A stretch of 64,000 nt of DNA from Candidatus Nanoarchaeia archaeon (GCA_028279685.1 JANQNG010000016.1:1-64000), one strand, 5' to 3'; counted from the first letter of the stretch, positions 33,720 through 42,075 are shown. Program-made: numbers and translations. The notes: generated by a model from the sequence alone, not told the origin.

Positions 33720-34893
33720 TCAATGCAATAATATTACTTGCTATCTCTTTCTTAGACTGAGGATTGTATAACTCTCCTTGTTTTCCTATGATGTGTGCAA
33801 CATGTCCATCAGCCATCTCTTCTGCTCTGTTTGCAACAACAATATCATAGCCTTCATTAATTCTCTTCTTTGCAATGCCTATTAAATCTTCATGCGTTAT
33901 TCCTTGACCTTCGTATTTGAACGTCACCATATACAACTCAGGATATTTCTCACGGACTTCTTTGATAACTTTCTTCGTTCCTACTAATGGAATATTCTGC
34001 AATGCTCCCTGTGAAGGAATCTTTCCCTCTACAAATTTCTCAGGCACATAATCAGCTACTGCTGCAGAAAACACGCCCACATCATACTCTTGCGCGAGCT
34101 CTGAAAACACATTATCATAATATTCATCATAATCCATGTGATATGATACATCAAGATATTCAGGAACTACAATACCTGTGCTTCCAAGCAACAGCTTAAC
34201 CTCAGCTCCTCTGAAATACGCCTCTTTTGCAACTTCCACTGCTAATCTTCCTTTGAATATATTTGATAATATCCTCACATCATCTATTCTTCCAGGAGTA
34301 GGTCCTCCTGTAACTAATATTTTCTTTCCTCGAACTTTACTTCTTGAAAGATCATTTACTATTTTTGCAACAAGAGTGTCAAGCTTAGGAATCTTTGCTT
34401 TACCTTCACTTATTCTAGGAGGAATAATGGTCATGCCGTATTCTTTTGATTTTTCCAAATTCTCCTGAAATACAGGATTTTCGTACAACGATTCATGCAT
34501 GGTAGGTGCAACATACACTGGCTTCCCCTGACCTAATGCGCTCGCCACTAATGTAGTAACAACGTTATCGGCAAATCCTTGAGTAATTTTATTGATGGTG
34601 TTTAATGTTGCTGGCGCAATTACTACGGCATCTTCCATACAGATATGTTCTGCTCTTCCCGATAACGCAGAGACTACATCTTGTTCAGTTGCCCATTCCA
34701 ATGGTAACGGTGTGATAAACTTCTGCGCACTCGGAGTCATATACGCTTTCACAGCAGCACCATACCTTCGTAATTGTCTCGCTATCTTAGGTGTTTCAAT
34801 CGCAGCAATGCCGCCTGTAATACAAAGTGCTATCGACCTATCTTTTAGGTAATCTCCAACAATATCTACTTTTAGATCTTTGTTTTCTCTCAT
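33712..34893 (-). CDS. coaBC: Bifunctional phosphopantothenoylcysteine decarboxylase/phosphopantothenate-cysteine ligase
   Basis: CoaBC makes 4'-phosphopantetheine for coenzyme A. The 393 residues are an N-terminal FMN-dependent decarboxylase (ITGGIAAIETPKIARQLRRYG; VIAPATLNTINKITQGFADN; APTMHESLYENPV) and a C-terminal ligase (KILVTGGPTPGRIDDVRILSN; FSAAVADYVPE; MVTFKYEG). The canonical ligase motif GPTREPID here reads GPTPGRID. It overlaps the upstream amidohydrolase by 4 bp and is the third gene of that operon. Confidence 0.93.
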   Translation of the reverse strand: MRENKDLKVDIVGDYLKDRSIALCITGGIAAIETPKIARQLRRYGAAVKAYMTPSAQKFITPLPLEWATEQDVVSALSGRAEHICMEDAVVIAPATLNTINKITQGFADNVVTTLVASALGQGKPVYVAPTMHESLYENPVFQENLEKSKEYGMTIIPPRISEGKAKIPKLDTLVAKIVNDLSRSKVRGKKILVTGGPTPGRIDDVRILSNIFKGRLAVEVAKEAYFRGAEVKLLLGSTGIVVPEYLDVSYHMDYDEYYDNVFSELAQEYDVGVFSAAVADYVPEKFVEGKIPSQGALQNIPLVGTKKVIKEVREKYPELYMVTFKYEGQGITHEDLIGIAKKRINEGYDIVVANRAEEMADGHVAHIIGKQGELYNPQSKKEIASNIIALIK

Positions 34894-35708
34894 TTGAGTA
34901 ACCTCCTTGCATTATCATAATACACCGCTTGTTTTTCCTTATCAGTATAACCTTTCATTGATGCTTCAATAAAATACACAGAATCCTTATGCGTCTGGAC
35001 AGGAAAATCAGTGCCAAAGAGAAATTGCTTTACACCACATTCTCCAAGAAAACGCTTAATCTCCTCCACCATCAAGAACTTCTCATCTCTATCAAATTTC
35101 GAATCAATCAATCCACTCATATCAGCATACATGTTCTCATTCCGTTTCACCACTTCAATAAGCTCTTTGAAAAAAGGCTTACCCATATGGCTCATAATAA
35201 CTTGCACACCATAGTCTGCAGCAATAAATTCAAGATCAGTCGGTTTTGCCACTTCAGTTATCGCAAGTTTCCCATACTTTCTTTTGCTTGTGTACGATTG
35301 TCCTGTGTGAAACATCAAGGGCATATCATAATTCTTCACTAAATCAATGATCTGCTTGAATTTATCAGAATGCAGATCAATATTCTGATAACCTGTATAA
35401 ATCTTCACTCCCTTGATAATAGCTCTCTCAACAAGTTCTTCAAGTTCATTTAATCCTTGATAGAAATAATGTTCAAAATCTAAGCTTCCAAACATGCAAA
35501 AGTCATTTTCTCTTCCCCTGATCCAATCATACAATCGAAAATTCGATACCCCTGTTCCTTTATGAGGAAAATACGTTGCCAACAATACTGTTGTTTCAAT
35601 ATCATGGTTTATCATCTCCTCAAGAATAGCTTCTGTTGTTGCAGATTCGGGAATCACATCAGGTACTTTTCTATTTGTTGTATGACAGTGGATATCTATT
35701 TTACGCAT
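34890..35708 (-). CDS. Amidohydrolase-family metal-dependent hydrolase
   Basis: The 272-residue TIM-barrel protein has the amidohydrolase-2 metal ligands: DIHCH at the N-terminus, a lysine/glutamate region KGVKIYTGYQN, MFHTGQS, MSHMGKP and FGTDFP. The ATG at 35708 is chosen because GAGGTG lies eight bases upstream. It lies between the aldolase-like gene (1-nt gap) and coaBC (4-bp overlap) and is probably cotranslated with both. Substrate unknown, perhaps a lactone or a carboxylic acid. Confidence 0.82.
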   Translation of the reverse strand: MRKIDIHCHTTNRKVPDVIPESATTEAILEEMINHDIETTVLLATYFPHKGTGVSNFRLYDWIRGRENDFCMFGSLDFEHYFYQGLNELEELVERAIIKGVKIYTGYQNIDLHSDKFKQIIDLVKNYDMPLMFHTGQSYTSKRKYGKLAITEVAKPTDLEFIAADYGVQVIMSHMGKPFFKELIEVVKRNENMYADMSGLIDSKFDRDEKFLMVEEIKRFLGECGVKQFLFGTDFPVQTHKDSVYFIEASMKGYTDKEKQAVYYDNARRLLK

Positions 35709-35709
35709 T

Positions 35710-36762
35710 TCACCACACCTCATGCTTCTCAGGAGTTTTTCTCACAACATAAGGAACATCATAAAAAGTATTAATATTCTTCGCAAACACAATTGAACCA
35801 TGTCCTTTAAGATTCACAGCAAAATCACATAAATTCCTGTCAGGCAATATCTCCTTTATTGCATCAACTTCCTCGAGTGCTCCGCAAGGAATCACTTTCT
35901 TCGTGAAAGGAGCATTTTCAACATAAACATGCGAGTGAATCATATACTGTACGTCGCGATAATAATCATACAAAGAAATCTGTATTGGTGTATCAACCGA
36001 AGGTTTAAAATCACCATAATAGCTCACAAGGAATTGGGGCTCTACAGCAACAAAACCTTCCGCAGAAAGATGACGTTTATCAACATTTCTCCTCGAAACA
36101 AACAACAATCCATCTTTCTTATACGAAGGAAATCCTCTTTCACATCTGAATGATGCATTACCCATAAACCGTTCTGGATGCTGAGCATGTATCAACTCAT
36201 GAAATACATCTCCATACTGTCTTATCAAATCAAAAAACAGCGGATTTCCCTTTGCAGGAATATTTTCTCCTGCTCTCGTACTTGATAATCTCGTATATCT
36301 TTGCAGTTCATCAACTCTTTTTCTCAATGTTTTTCCGACAGTTTCAAAATCATAACAATTTTGCAAGAACACATTGCCTAAAGGGTCTGCAATATTCGCA
36401 AAATATCTTCCATTATGCTTCAATTCAATAAATAAATTGCTTTTATTGCCTAATGCATGATGTACAAGATCAGAAAATGCATACTTATTCTCAGTATTTC
36501 TCTTCGATGTTACAAGAACAAACGATTTATGCCTATCTTTTAGTTTCTTCACAAGCTTCGGCCTATCATTTGCAATATTCGCAAACCAAAACACAAGATC
36601 ATACTTATAGATTTTGTCCACATACGCTTCCAGAGAACTAAAATACCCTCCATTGCAATATTCAGCATCGATATTCATACCTTTGTAGACAATATCTCCT
36701 ATTTTTGATGCTCTTCCTCCTTTTTCATCGAATGTCCCCGCAACATAAAGTGCTTTTACCAT
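35710..36762 (-). CDS. Class II aldolase/adducin-like protein with N-terminal sensor-like domain
   Basis: The C-terminal half of this 350-residue protein resembles class II aldolases: YMIHSHVYVENAPFTKKVIP (HxH zinc ligands) and VNLKGHGSIVFAKN (GHG). The N-terminal 150 residues (LYVAGTFDEKGGRASKIGDIV ... DLVFWFANIANDRPKLVKKL) look like a separate Rossmann-type nucleotide- or sugar-binding domain. Such fusions occur in DPANN genomes next to coaBC-like genes. The reaction is unknown. Confidence 0.68.
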   Translation of the reverse strand: MVKALYVAGTFDEKGGRASKIGDIVYKGMNIDAEYCNGGYFSSLEAYVDKIYKYDLVFWFANIANDRPKLVKKLKDRHKSFVLVTSKRNTENKYAFSDLVHHALGNKSNLFIELKHNGRYFANIADPLGNVFLQNCYDFETVGKTLRKRVDELQRYTRLSSTRAGENIPAKGNPLFFDLIRQYGDVFHELIHAQHPERFMGNASFRCERGFPSYKKDGLLFVSRRNVDKRHLSAEGFVAVEPQFLVSYYGDFKPSVDTPIQISLYDYYRDVQYMIHSHVYVENAPFTKKVIPCGALEEVDAIKEILPDRNLCDFAVNLKGHGSIVFAKNINTFYDVPYVVRKTPEKHEVW

Positions 36763-36864
36763 ATCTAATAAAAAATCAGCAAAATCTATAAATATTTTCT
36801 ATAAATCTTTAAAGAACTTTAAATTTTCGAAATCTTTATAAGAGACTCCTTCTTCTTAGAATAT

Positions 36865-37767
36865 ATGCGCGTCATTGAGCGGAATGTACAAGAAATAGGC
36901 AAATCTTTGCTTGTTACGTTGCCAAAAGACTGGACAAAAACACTTCATATCACAAAAGGATCACGTATCAAACTCCTCATTTCAGATAGAGGAAATCTTT
37001 CAATAGTCCCTGAATTCACCGCGGAAGAATCTTTGCAAGACGTTGTTATCCCCCTGGATTCTCATTGTCAGAGAAGATTTTTCCGCGAATATTTTCAGGG
37101 CTACGAACGTATTATTCTCAAAATAACAAATCAAACTATGCAAGACGACCGTGAAAAAATATATCCTTTTCTAAAAAGATTCATGAACGCACAAATTATT
37201 GAAGAAACAGAATCAAAGATTGTAGTGAAATGCTTTAGAATCGACGAACTTTCCATAGAAGAGTGTCTTCAACGAATACATTTTCTCTCATTAAACATTA
37301 TTGATGCAATTCTTCAAGGAGATACAACACAAAATATGACTGAACTCAGAGATACTATGACTCGATTTTATTATATGCTTGTTATGCAAATCAGAAGATT
37401 CCTTTCAGAGGGAAAATTTGTCAAAGAAAATCAGATTCCTCTCGTCAAAGCAATGGATTTTCGCATGATTGCTGAAAAGATACAGCGCATAAGCGAACAT
37501 CTTTTAAAATTCGAGCATATTGATACTTCTTTAATTCCCTTTATTCAAGAAATAAAAGCATATTATCGTGAAACATACGTTTGTTTTTCGAATGATGCAT
37601 TTGAAAAATCAGTTCCTCTATGGAAAAAAGGAACTGAGTTCTCCAAAAAACTTGAGACAATGAAACAACCATTCATTGCAAGGAAAGATTTTTTCGGTTA
37701 TGAAAATATTCTCGAACTCCTTCAGATTACAAGATATGTAAAAGAAATTTCTATGTTAGTTCGATAG
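36865..37767 (+). CDS. AbrB-PhoU fusion regulator
   Basis: The 300 residues combine an N-terminal AbrB/SpoVT swapped-hairpin DNA-binding domain (RNVQEIGKSLLVTLPKDWTKTLHITKGSRI) with a PhoU-like helical domain (about 90-295). Archaeal proteins of this form are annotated as phosphate uptake regulators. The TATA element at 36833-36842 is 27 nt upstream of the ATG. No phosphate transporter genes are nearby. Confidence 0.85.
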   Translation: MRVIERNVQEIGKSLLVTLPKDWTKTLHITKGSRIKLLISDRGNLSIVPEFTAEESLQDVVIPLDSHCQRRFFREYFQGYERIILKITNQTMQDDREKIYPFLKRFMNAQIIEETESKIVVKCFRIDELSIEECLQRIHFLSLNIIDAILQGDTTQNMTELRDTMTRFYYMLVMQIRRFLSEGKFVKENQIPLVKAMDFRMIAEKIQRISEHLLKFEHIDTSLIPFIQEIKAYYRETYVCFSNDAFEKSVPLWKKGTEFSKKLETMKQPFIARKDFFGYENILELLQITRYVKEISMLVR

Positions 37768-37824
37768 CCCAAAACGAAGAAGAAAATATAGGTATGAAAT
37801 CAAAGATTTTATTTGACTGAGACA

Positions 37825-38244
37825 TCATTTACCTTTGCGAGATAATCTCTTTATCTGAAGAACCAGAAAGAACGTTACAAGCGCAATCAATACTAAAAAG
37901 ATAACAACCCAAGGCAGTATTCCTTTCGAGAGAAAATTCAATAATCCTTGCAATAACAGTAAATCTACAACAAAAAGAAAAATTAGGGAGAAATTATCTG
38001 CTATGCTCAAGGCACGATGAATACTCTTATTTGCTTTGGGCTTGCTATCTTTGATAATGAGCAATACTGCTCTGATAATAACAAATAAACAAATAATTAA
38101 CCCGATGAATACTATAGGAATTAAGGCGCCTCCTGCTAGTCCCCATTTATTATACGTACTAACGCTAACTTTGATAAGAAAAAAAGCCACAAACGCAAAT
38201 AACACCAACATGATATAGTTTATTATTTTAGACAAATTTCCCAT
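37825..38244 (-). CDS. Multi-pass membrane protein of unknown function
   Basis: The 139 residues have four transmembrane segments (about 3-25, 35-60, 73-98 and 103-130). The ATG at 38244 is chosen over upstream ATGs because the TATA element at 38265-38273 is 26 nt away. Gene family not recognised. Confidence 0.6.
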   Translation of the reverse strand: MGNLSKIINYIMLVLFAFVAFFLIKVSVSTYNKWGLAGGALIPIVFIGLIICLFVIIRAVLLIIKDSKPKANKSIHRALSIADNFSLIFLFVVDLLLLQGLLNFLSKGILPWVVIFLVLIALVTFFLVLQIKRLSRKGK

Positions 38245-38495
38245 ACTATCAAACAGCATACTATCTATATAAACTATTTGGTGGAACAATTCACAAACAC
38301 ATCATCACCACTGGAAAAGTTGGAGTAGAATGCTTAGGTGAAAGATTCGTTAAAGCAGCATATAAAAAAAATGGGGAAATCACCTACGAACCTCAAATTC
38401 CTTATCCCATCCTTGAGATAAGCGCCAGCAGATGATTCTCTACTGGAAAAAGGTAAAATATATAAGCAACTTGCTTATGGGATCTTAAGGACTAG
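38245..38495. other. Intergenic region, possible gene remnant
   Basis: Apart from the leftward TATA element, 38290-38435 on the plus strand reads as about 48 sensible codons (IITTGKVGVECLGERFVK ... ILEISASR) ending at TGA 38433-38435 with no usable start codon. It may be the tail of a deleted gene. A TATA-like element at 38455-38465 serves the gene at 38496. Confidence 0.3.
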
Positions 38496-39884
38496 ATGAA
38501 ACTCTTAAAAACATTAATCACAGCAGCTATTCTTCTATTCTCAAAACCAGCATCATCCCAGCCAGAAATAGACATTAGTGCATCCAGTGAATTTATTGCC
38601 CAAGTTCCTGTGAATGTAAAAAGAATTGATTCCTCAACAATCAATGCAGATTTATATTTCTCAGTCCAAGGCTCTATAGAAAAAGATAACATCGGAGCAA
38701 AATTCTATGTGGTTGGAAGAAATGATCAAAGCAACGATGTATTGTGGGATGTGTATCAAGAAAAAGAATCAGATAAATATGGTATGGAATACGGAATGAC
38801 TGAGTGGTTTAACAAACCAAAATCAATTGGTGTTCTCTTAGAGGCAAAGGGGTTCCACGGAGGAATTGAGTTGGCTGACAATTATCTTGATGAAAGACTG
38901 TTAAACAATGATGCTTTTTGGTTTAGAAGCGATAGCTCACAAGCAGTGTTTGATTCTCTTGAAACTGTTCCTCGTCCAAGATATTATAGAAACGAACTGC
39001 TTGATGAATGGCTTGATCTTATACGCTCTGTTGTAGGAGATGTCTATGAATATAACCTTAAAGAAACATACTCTACACACACTGAAAAAGCTCATTTTTT
39101 CTTTGGCTATACAAGAAAAATTCCTTATCTGAAAGCATCAGCAACATCCTTTATCTCGACGGAAAAAAAAGTTCATAAACTAACTGATAATATACTTCAA
39201 AACACAACATACTTAGGAGAAAGAATTTATGACGATCAAGGATTGCAATTTTATTTAAGGCCAGAACTCGACATAATTGATCTTTACGTATCTGGATTAT
39301 ATGCAGAGAGACAAACCACTAAGAAAGCAACGAGATTTGGCAATATATTCATAGCTGCACCACCAACAAACTGGTTACAATATCATCTGGAATTATACGG
39401 AAATACTTTAATAAAGAACTATGGGAGATGTTTTGGAGCAAAATTCACAGTTTTTTCAGCCCCATCCAAAGAAAATCACAGAAAGAGATTAATCGCGTGG
39501 AAAGAAACACAAGATTTGATACAAACATCAAACTTCACCAATATAACTCATCTTACCACCTCCTTATTCGAGCACGAATTTCTAAATCCTCTTACAGGAA
39601 CGTCTGCTTCAGTCGAAATCCGACGAAGAGAAAAGGATGAAAAGCCCACAAAAGTAATATGTTATCTTTCCAATCACAATGGTGGTGGAGGAACAGTAGT
39701 ATACAATCTAACAGACAAAAACGGCTTAATTGCATACACAAACCATTCTTTTTTATTCGGAATTTCATGGGATGAAGAACAACATTGGGGAATACATGCA
39801 GGAGCATCCTTCTCATTCAATCATAATAAATCAAAGAAATCATCTTTTTCCAGGAAAATAAAGAATAGAAAAAATACTATTTGA
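38496..39884 (+). CDS. Large secreted beta-rich protein
   Basis: The 462 residues begin with a signal peptide (MKLLKTLITAAILLFSKPASS) and then form an aromatic-rich, beta-strand-dominated protein without clustered cysteines. Repeated amphipathic strands toward the C-terminus (HWGIHAGASFSFNHN) recall outer-surface beta structures, but there is no known fold match. It ends in a very basic tail (KSKKSSFSRKIKNRKNTI). It is likely exported to the cell surface. Function unknown. Confidence 0.6.
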   Translation: MKLLKTLITAAILLFSKPASSQPEIDISASSEFIAQVPVNVKRIDSSTINADLYFSVQGSIEKDNIGAKFYVVGRNDQSNDVLWDVYQEKESDKYGMEYGMTEWFNKPKSIGVLLEAKGFHGGIELADNYLDERLLNNDAFWFRSDSSQAVFDSLETVPRPRYYRNELLDEWLDLIRSVVGDVYEYNLKETYSTHTEKAHFFFGYTRKIPYLKASATSFISTEKKVHKLTDNILQNTTYLGERIYDDQGLQFYLRPELDIIDLYVSGLYAERQTTKKATRFGNIFIAAPPTNWLQYHLELYGNTLIKNYGRCFGAKFTVFSAPSKENHRKRLIAWKETQDLIQTSNFTNITHLTTSLFEHEFLNPLTGTSASVEIRRREKDEKPTKVICYLSNHNGGGGTVVYNLTDKNGLIAYTNHSFLFGISWDEEQHWGIHAGASFSFNHNKSKKSSFSRKIKNRKNTI

Positions 39885-39900
39885 CAATCAAGAATTGTCC

Positions 39901-40704
39901 TTATTGATTTGCTTCATAGAGCGTATATCCTTCTGGAAAAGTTACATCCCATTCAGAAACACTATTGAGAAAAATATCAGTAAAAACATATTCCTTCACT
40001 AAGGTATTATTTTCATAAATTTGCTGCTTATGCATCATACCATATCCTTTGTCAAGATAGAGTATTTCCGTTTGATTGCCTCTTTCATAGGTTACCACAG
40101 CAACAGGCCTTTCTCCAAGTTCCTCGTGACTAATGATCTCTGCAGTAAATGGAACTTCTTCAAGTATCTTCATAGGATCAGGACGATAAGGAACTCTACT
40201 ATACGGTCTTAGATAGAACCCTCTTGAGAGATCGCCGCAGCGCTTTTCATTTCCCGAGCATAACGCATAGGCGGCGCGTTCTGTTCTGTCTAAGAAAATC
40301 TCATCATACCATGTATTTCTCTTCAGCTCTATTGGCTGAGAAAGTATAATGCGTGTTTTGTTTTTCCTTGTATAAATGAGTTCACTATCCATGGCTTGAA
40401 GATTCCCTTCTTCATCAATCTCTTTGATTATCATCAAATATCGATATCCTTCTATGCTCTTTGCTTTTTCAAGAATAAACTCTAACCCCCATTCGTAAGC
40501 AGACTTTGTTTCATTTATTTCAATCTCTTCAGAAATATTTTCCGCTTGCTCTTCTTCAACAGCAGGAGCTTGTTCAATAGGTTCTGCAGGAGGTAACGGA
40601 TCAGGTGCTTCTATAGTTGTTGCTTGTGTTTCCTGAATCTCATTTCCGGAACAAGAAGCTAAAAAAAGCAATCCTACCACTAAGAGCAACATCACATATT
40701 TCAT
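39901..40704 (-). CDS. Lipoprotein A of a tandem pair
   Basis: The 267 residues start with a lipoprotein-type signal (MKYVMLLLVVGLLFLASC, Cys 18 as lipid anchor) and a Glu/Pro/Ala-rich linker. A 180-residue domain follows (YEWGLEFILEKAKSIEGYRYLMIIKEI ... WDVTFPEGYTLYE), resembling LolA/MucB-like half barrels in length and strand order. Two cysteines in ALCSGNEKRC are shared with the next gene's protein. It is a paralogue of the gene at 40741. A TATA element lies 26 nt from the ATG. Confidence 0.7.
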   Translation of the reverse strand: MKYVMLLLVVGLLFLASCSGNEIQETQATTIEAPDPLPPAEPIEQAPAVEEEQAENISEEIEINETKSAYEWGLEFILEKAKSIEGYRYLMIIKEIDEEGNLQAMDSELIYTRKNKTRIILSQPIELKRNTWYDEIFLDRTERAAYALCSGNEKRCGDLSRGFYLRPYSRVPYRPDPMKILEEVPFTAEIISHEELGERPVAVVTYERGNQTEILYLDKGYGMMHKQQIYENNTLVKEYVFTDIFLNSVSEWDVTFPEGYTLYEANQ

Positions 40705-40740
40705 AGAGCATTCCAGTCAAAGAGGATTTTTAAATATTAT

Positions 40741-41520
40741 CTATTCTACAATAAACTCCTCATATTCCTCAGGAACTGTTACATCTGCGTCTCTGATGCT
40801 GTTAATCTCTATTCTTGTAAATCGGTATTCTTTCACCAGATTATCACCGTCACGAATCTCTTTCTTCAAAGGCATACCATAATACTCATCGATAAAGATC
40901 ACTTCTGTTTTTCCAAGACTTTCATACTCAATCAAGGAAACATCTCTGCTATCAAATTGCTGCTCTTCTGTCTTTGTCGCAGATGAAGGTATATCATTAA
41001 GAACCTCTAATGGATCAAGTGGCATATCTTGTTCATTGAAATCAAGAACAACATATTTGTTGTATCCATCATCGCATTTTGTTCTCTTGAGACTGCATGC
41101 TCCAAACGCTGTTTCAGCATCAAGATCAAGATAGACATCATTGTAATATGCATCTGATGCTATCTTGATTCTGTCATTGTATATTTTTTTAACCTTATTT
41201 CCTCTGAGATAGAATTCATACGATGTTACCTCATTCACGACACCATCAGCAGCAACATCAATTTCTTTGTAGTTGAACTTATAATTCTCAATGTTTTCCG
41301 CTTTTGCAAGCAAGGCTTCCACTTCAGGATCAAATGTTTCATCTACTTGAGGTTCGGGAGCAGGAGGTTCTGGCTCTGTAACTGCAGGAATTTCTGACGC
41401 AGGCTCTGAAGGTTCTTCAGGAATATCTGCAGGAGTTACTGGCTGTTCTGCAGTGCAAGAAACAAGCACTGCACAAACAAGTACAAGTAGTAGTAGCATA
41501 ATGTTTTTCATGGTAAACAT
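40741..41520 (-). CDS. Lipoprotein B of a tandem pair
   Basis: The 259-residue lipoprotein (signal MKNIMLLLLVLVCAVLVSC) has a Pro/Glu linker (about 25-62). Its domain is collinear with that of the neighbour at 39901: AENIENYKFNYKEI, AYYNDVYLDL, CSLKRTKC and a C-terminal RDADVTVPEEYEEF. The shared order, the cysteine pair and the adjacency indicate a tandem duplication. An internal ATG at 41511 is an equally good start. Function unknown. Confidence 0.7.
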   Translation of the reverse strand: MFTMKNIMLLLLVLVCAVLVSCTAEQPVTPADIPEEPSEPASEIPAVTEPEPPAPEPQVDETFDPEVEALLAKAENIENYKFNYKEIDVAADGVVNEVTSYEFYLRGNKVKKIYNDRIKIASDAYYNDVYLDLDAETAFGACSLKRTKCDDGYNKYVVLDFNEQDMPLDPLEVLNDIPSSATKTEEQQFDSRDVSLIEYESLGKTEVIFIDEYYGMPLKKEIRDGDNLVKEYRFTRIEINSIRDADVTVPEEYEEFIVE

Positions 41521-41568
41521 AGCTCATGACTTCCCTTATTTAAATCTTATTCACGACTATCTGAAAAA

Positions 41569-41581
41569 TAACCTTTATAAA
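41569..41581 (+). promoter_or_regulatory. Probable promoter of the tRNA-Leu transcription unit
   Basis: AACCTTTATAAAA has the BRE/TATA form of archaeal promoters. Transcription would begin about 25 nt later, near 41600. The transcript would then include the first hairpin element (41621-41717) as a leader before the tRNA at 41722. Confidence 0.4.
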
Positions 41582-41620
41582 AACATAAAAGTTCTGTGAA
41601 AATGACTTTGCTAATAGTCC

Positions 41621-41717
41621 GGGCTACTCGGCCTTGCGCCGAGTAGACCAACGGATGATACAAGCGAAAGCAAAGCTTTCGTTGGTGCAAAACGCAGTTT
41701 TGCACAACCGTTAGGGT
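41621..41717 (+). ncRNA. Structured leader element upstream of tRNA-Leu (hairpin family, copy 1)
   Basis: A 9-bp hairpin (CTACTCGGC 41624-41632, loop CTTGC, 41638-41646) is followed by ACC and a closing helix AACGG (41650-41654) with CCGTT (41708-41712). That helix encloses two perfect hairpins with 3-nt loops: CGAAAGC/GCTTTCG (41665-41681) and GTGCAAAAC/GTTTTGCAC (41685-41705). The first hairpin recurs after the tRNA at 41991-42019 with compensatory changes. Function unknown; it may be a pre-tRNA processing signal or a separate small RNA. Confidence 0.5.
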
Positions 41718-41745
41718 TTATGTGGGGGTAGCAAAGTCTGGTCAA

Positions 41746-41789
41746 TAAAATCAAGGATTTTATTAACAAAAACCTTGGTTTTTGGCTAA
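41746..41789 (+). other. Intron 1, in the tRNA-Leu D-loop
   Basis: A 44-nt insertion interrupts the D-loop after GGTCAA. A relaxed bulge-helix-bulge can be drawn: exon GGTC pairs with intron GGCT, the 3-nt bulges are AAT and AAA, each cut after the second base, and an outer AAAA/TTTT helix extends it. These cuts restore the loop AAGTCTGGTCAAA common in archaeal tRNA-Leu. The exact ends could shift by one or two bases. Two perfect 7-bp hairpins lie inside. Confidence 0.65.
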
Positions 41790-41805
41790 ATGCGCTAGAC
41801 TCAAG

Positions 41806-41921
41806 ATGTTGAGTGATGAGCTTAAGCGATGATTATGGCGTATTACTCACTAATGTGGTATCATAAATTTGTCTTAAAAGCCAAATTTATGGACCTAAAA
41901 GTCACTTCGTGACTTTGAGGA
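41806..41921 (+). other. Intron 2, in the tRNA-Leu anticodon loop (position 37/38)
   Basis: A 116-nt intron lies between G37 and A38. Exon CTCA (41800-41803) pairs with intron TGAG (41916-41919), with bulges AG-A and GA-A giving a canonical cut at 41805/41806 and 41921/41922. The intron contains two perfect hairpins, ATAAATTTG/CAAATTTAT (about 41863-41890) and AAGTCAC/GTGACTT. The outer helix expected on the intron side of the 5' bulge is weak. Confidence 0.78.
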
Positions 41922-41989
41922 ATCTAGTCCCTTAGTGGGTTCGAGGGTTCGAATCCCTTCCCCCACACTTTTTTCTTATTCACCTTTTT

Positions 41990-42075
41990 CGGGCTACTCG
42001 ATCTTGTGTCGAGTAGACCTGAGGTTGATAAGGAAGCCGAAGGCTTCCTTATATCCCATTCAACACACTTTTTTC
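41990..42075 (+). ncRNA. Structured element downstream of tRNA-Leu (hairpin family, copy 2)
   Basis: Hairpin CTACTCGAT (41994-42002), loop CTTGT, GTCGAGTAG (42008-42016), then ACC and an 11-bp hairpin with loop GAA (42028-42052) inside a short closing helix GTTGA/TCAAC (42024-42028 and 42060-42064). It ends with ACACTTTTTTCTT, identical to the tRNA-Leu 3' flank, which indicates a terminated transcript. The first hairpin matches copy 1 except for paired changes (G-C to A-T and C-G to T-G). Confidence 0.5.

Larger units (their letters stand above)
41722..41967 (+). tRNA. tRNA-Leu (anticodon CAA) with two introns
   Basis: The acceptor stem is GTGGGGG (41722-41728) with CCCCCAC (41960-41966), discriminator A at 41967 and no encoded CCA. 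The D stem is GCA/TGC with GGTCAA in the loop. The anticodon stem is CTAGA/TCTAG around loop C-T-CAA-G-A, and the CAA anticodon is at 41802-41804. A long variable arm (TCCC/GGG) and a T arm GAGGG-TTCGAAT-CCCTT follow, as expected for leucine. Removing the two introns (about 44 and 116 nt) leaves 86 nt, the normal size. A run of six T (41969-41974) follows. Confidence 0.88.

Noticed and set aside
38290..38435. 48-codon reading frame without a start
   Set aside because: It lacks any start codon with a promoter or ribosome site, so I list it only as a possible remnant in the intergenic entry.
41647..41716. ACCAAC ... GTTAGGG resembling an integron attC core and inverse core
   Set aside because: The core bases do not fit RYYYAAC/GTTRRRY at all positions, the fold is multibranched instead of one imperfect hairpin, and no integrase gene is in the window.
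41813..41840. GTGATGA in the tRNA-Leu intron resembling box C of a C/D guide RNA
   Set aside because: No CTGA D or D' box is found at suitable distances, and the second TGATGA-like box is only 14 nt away.
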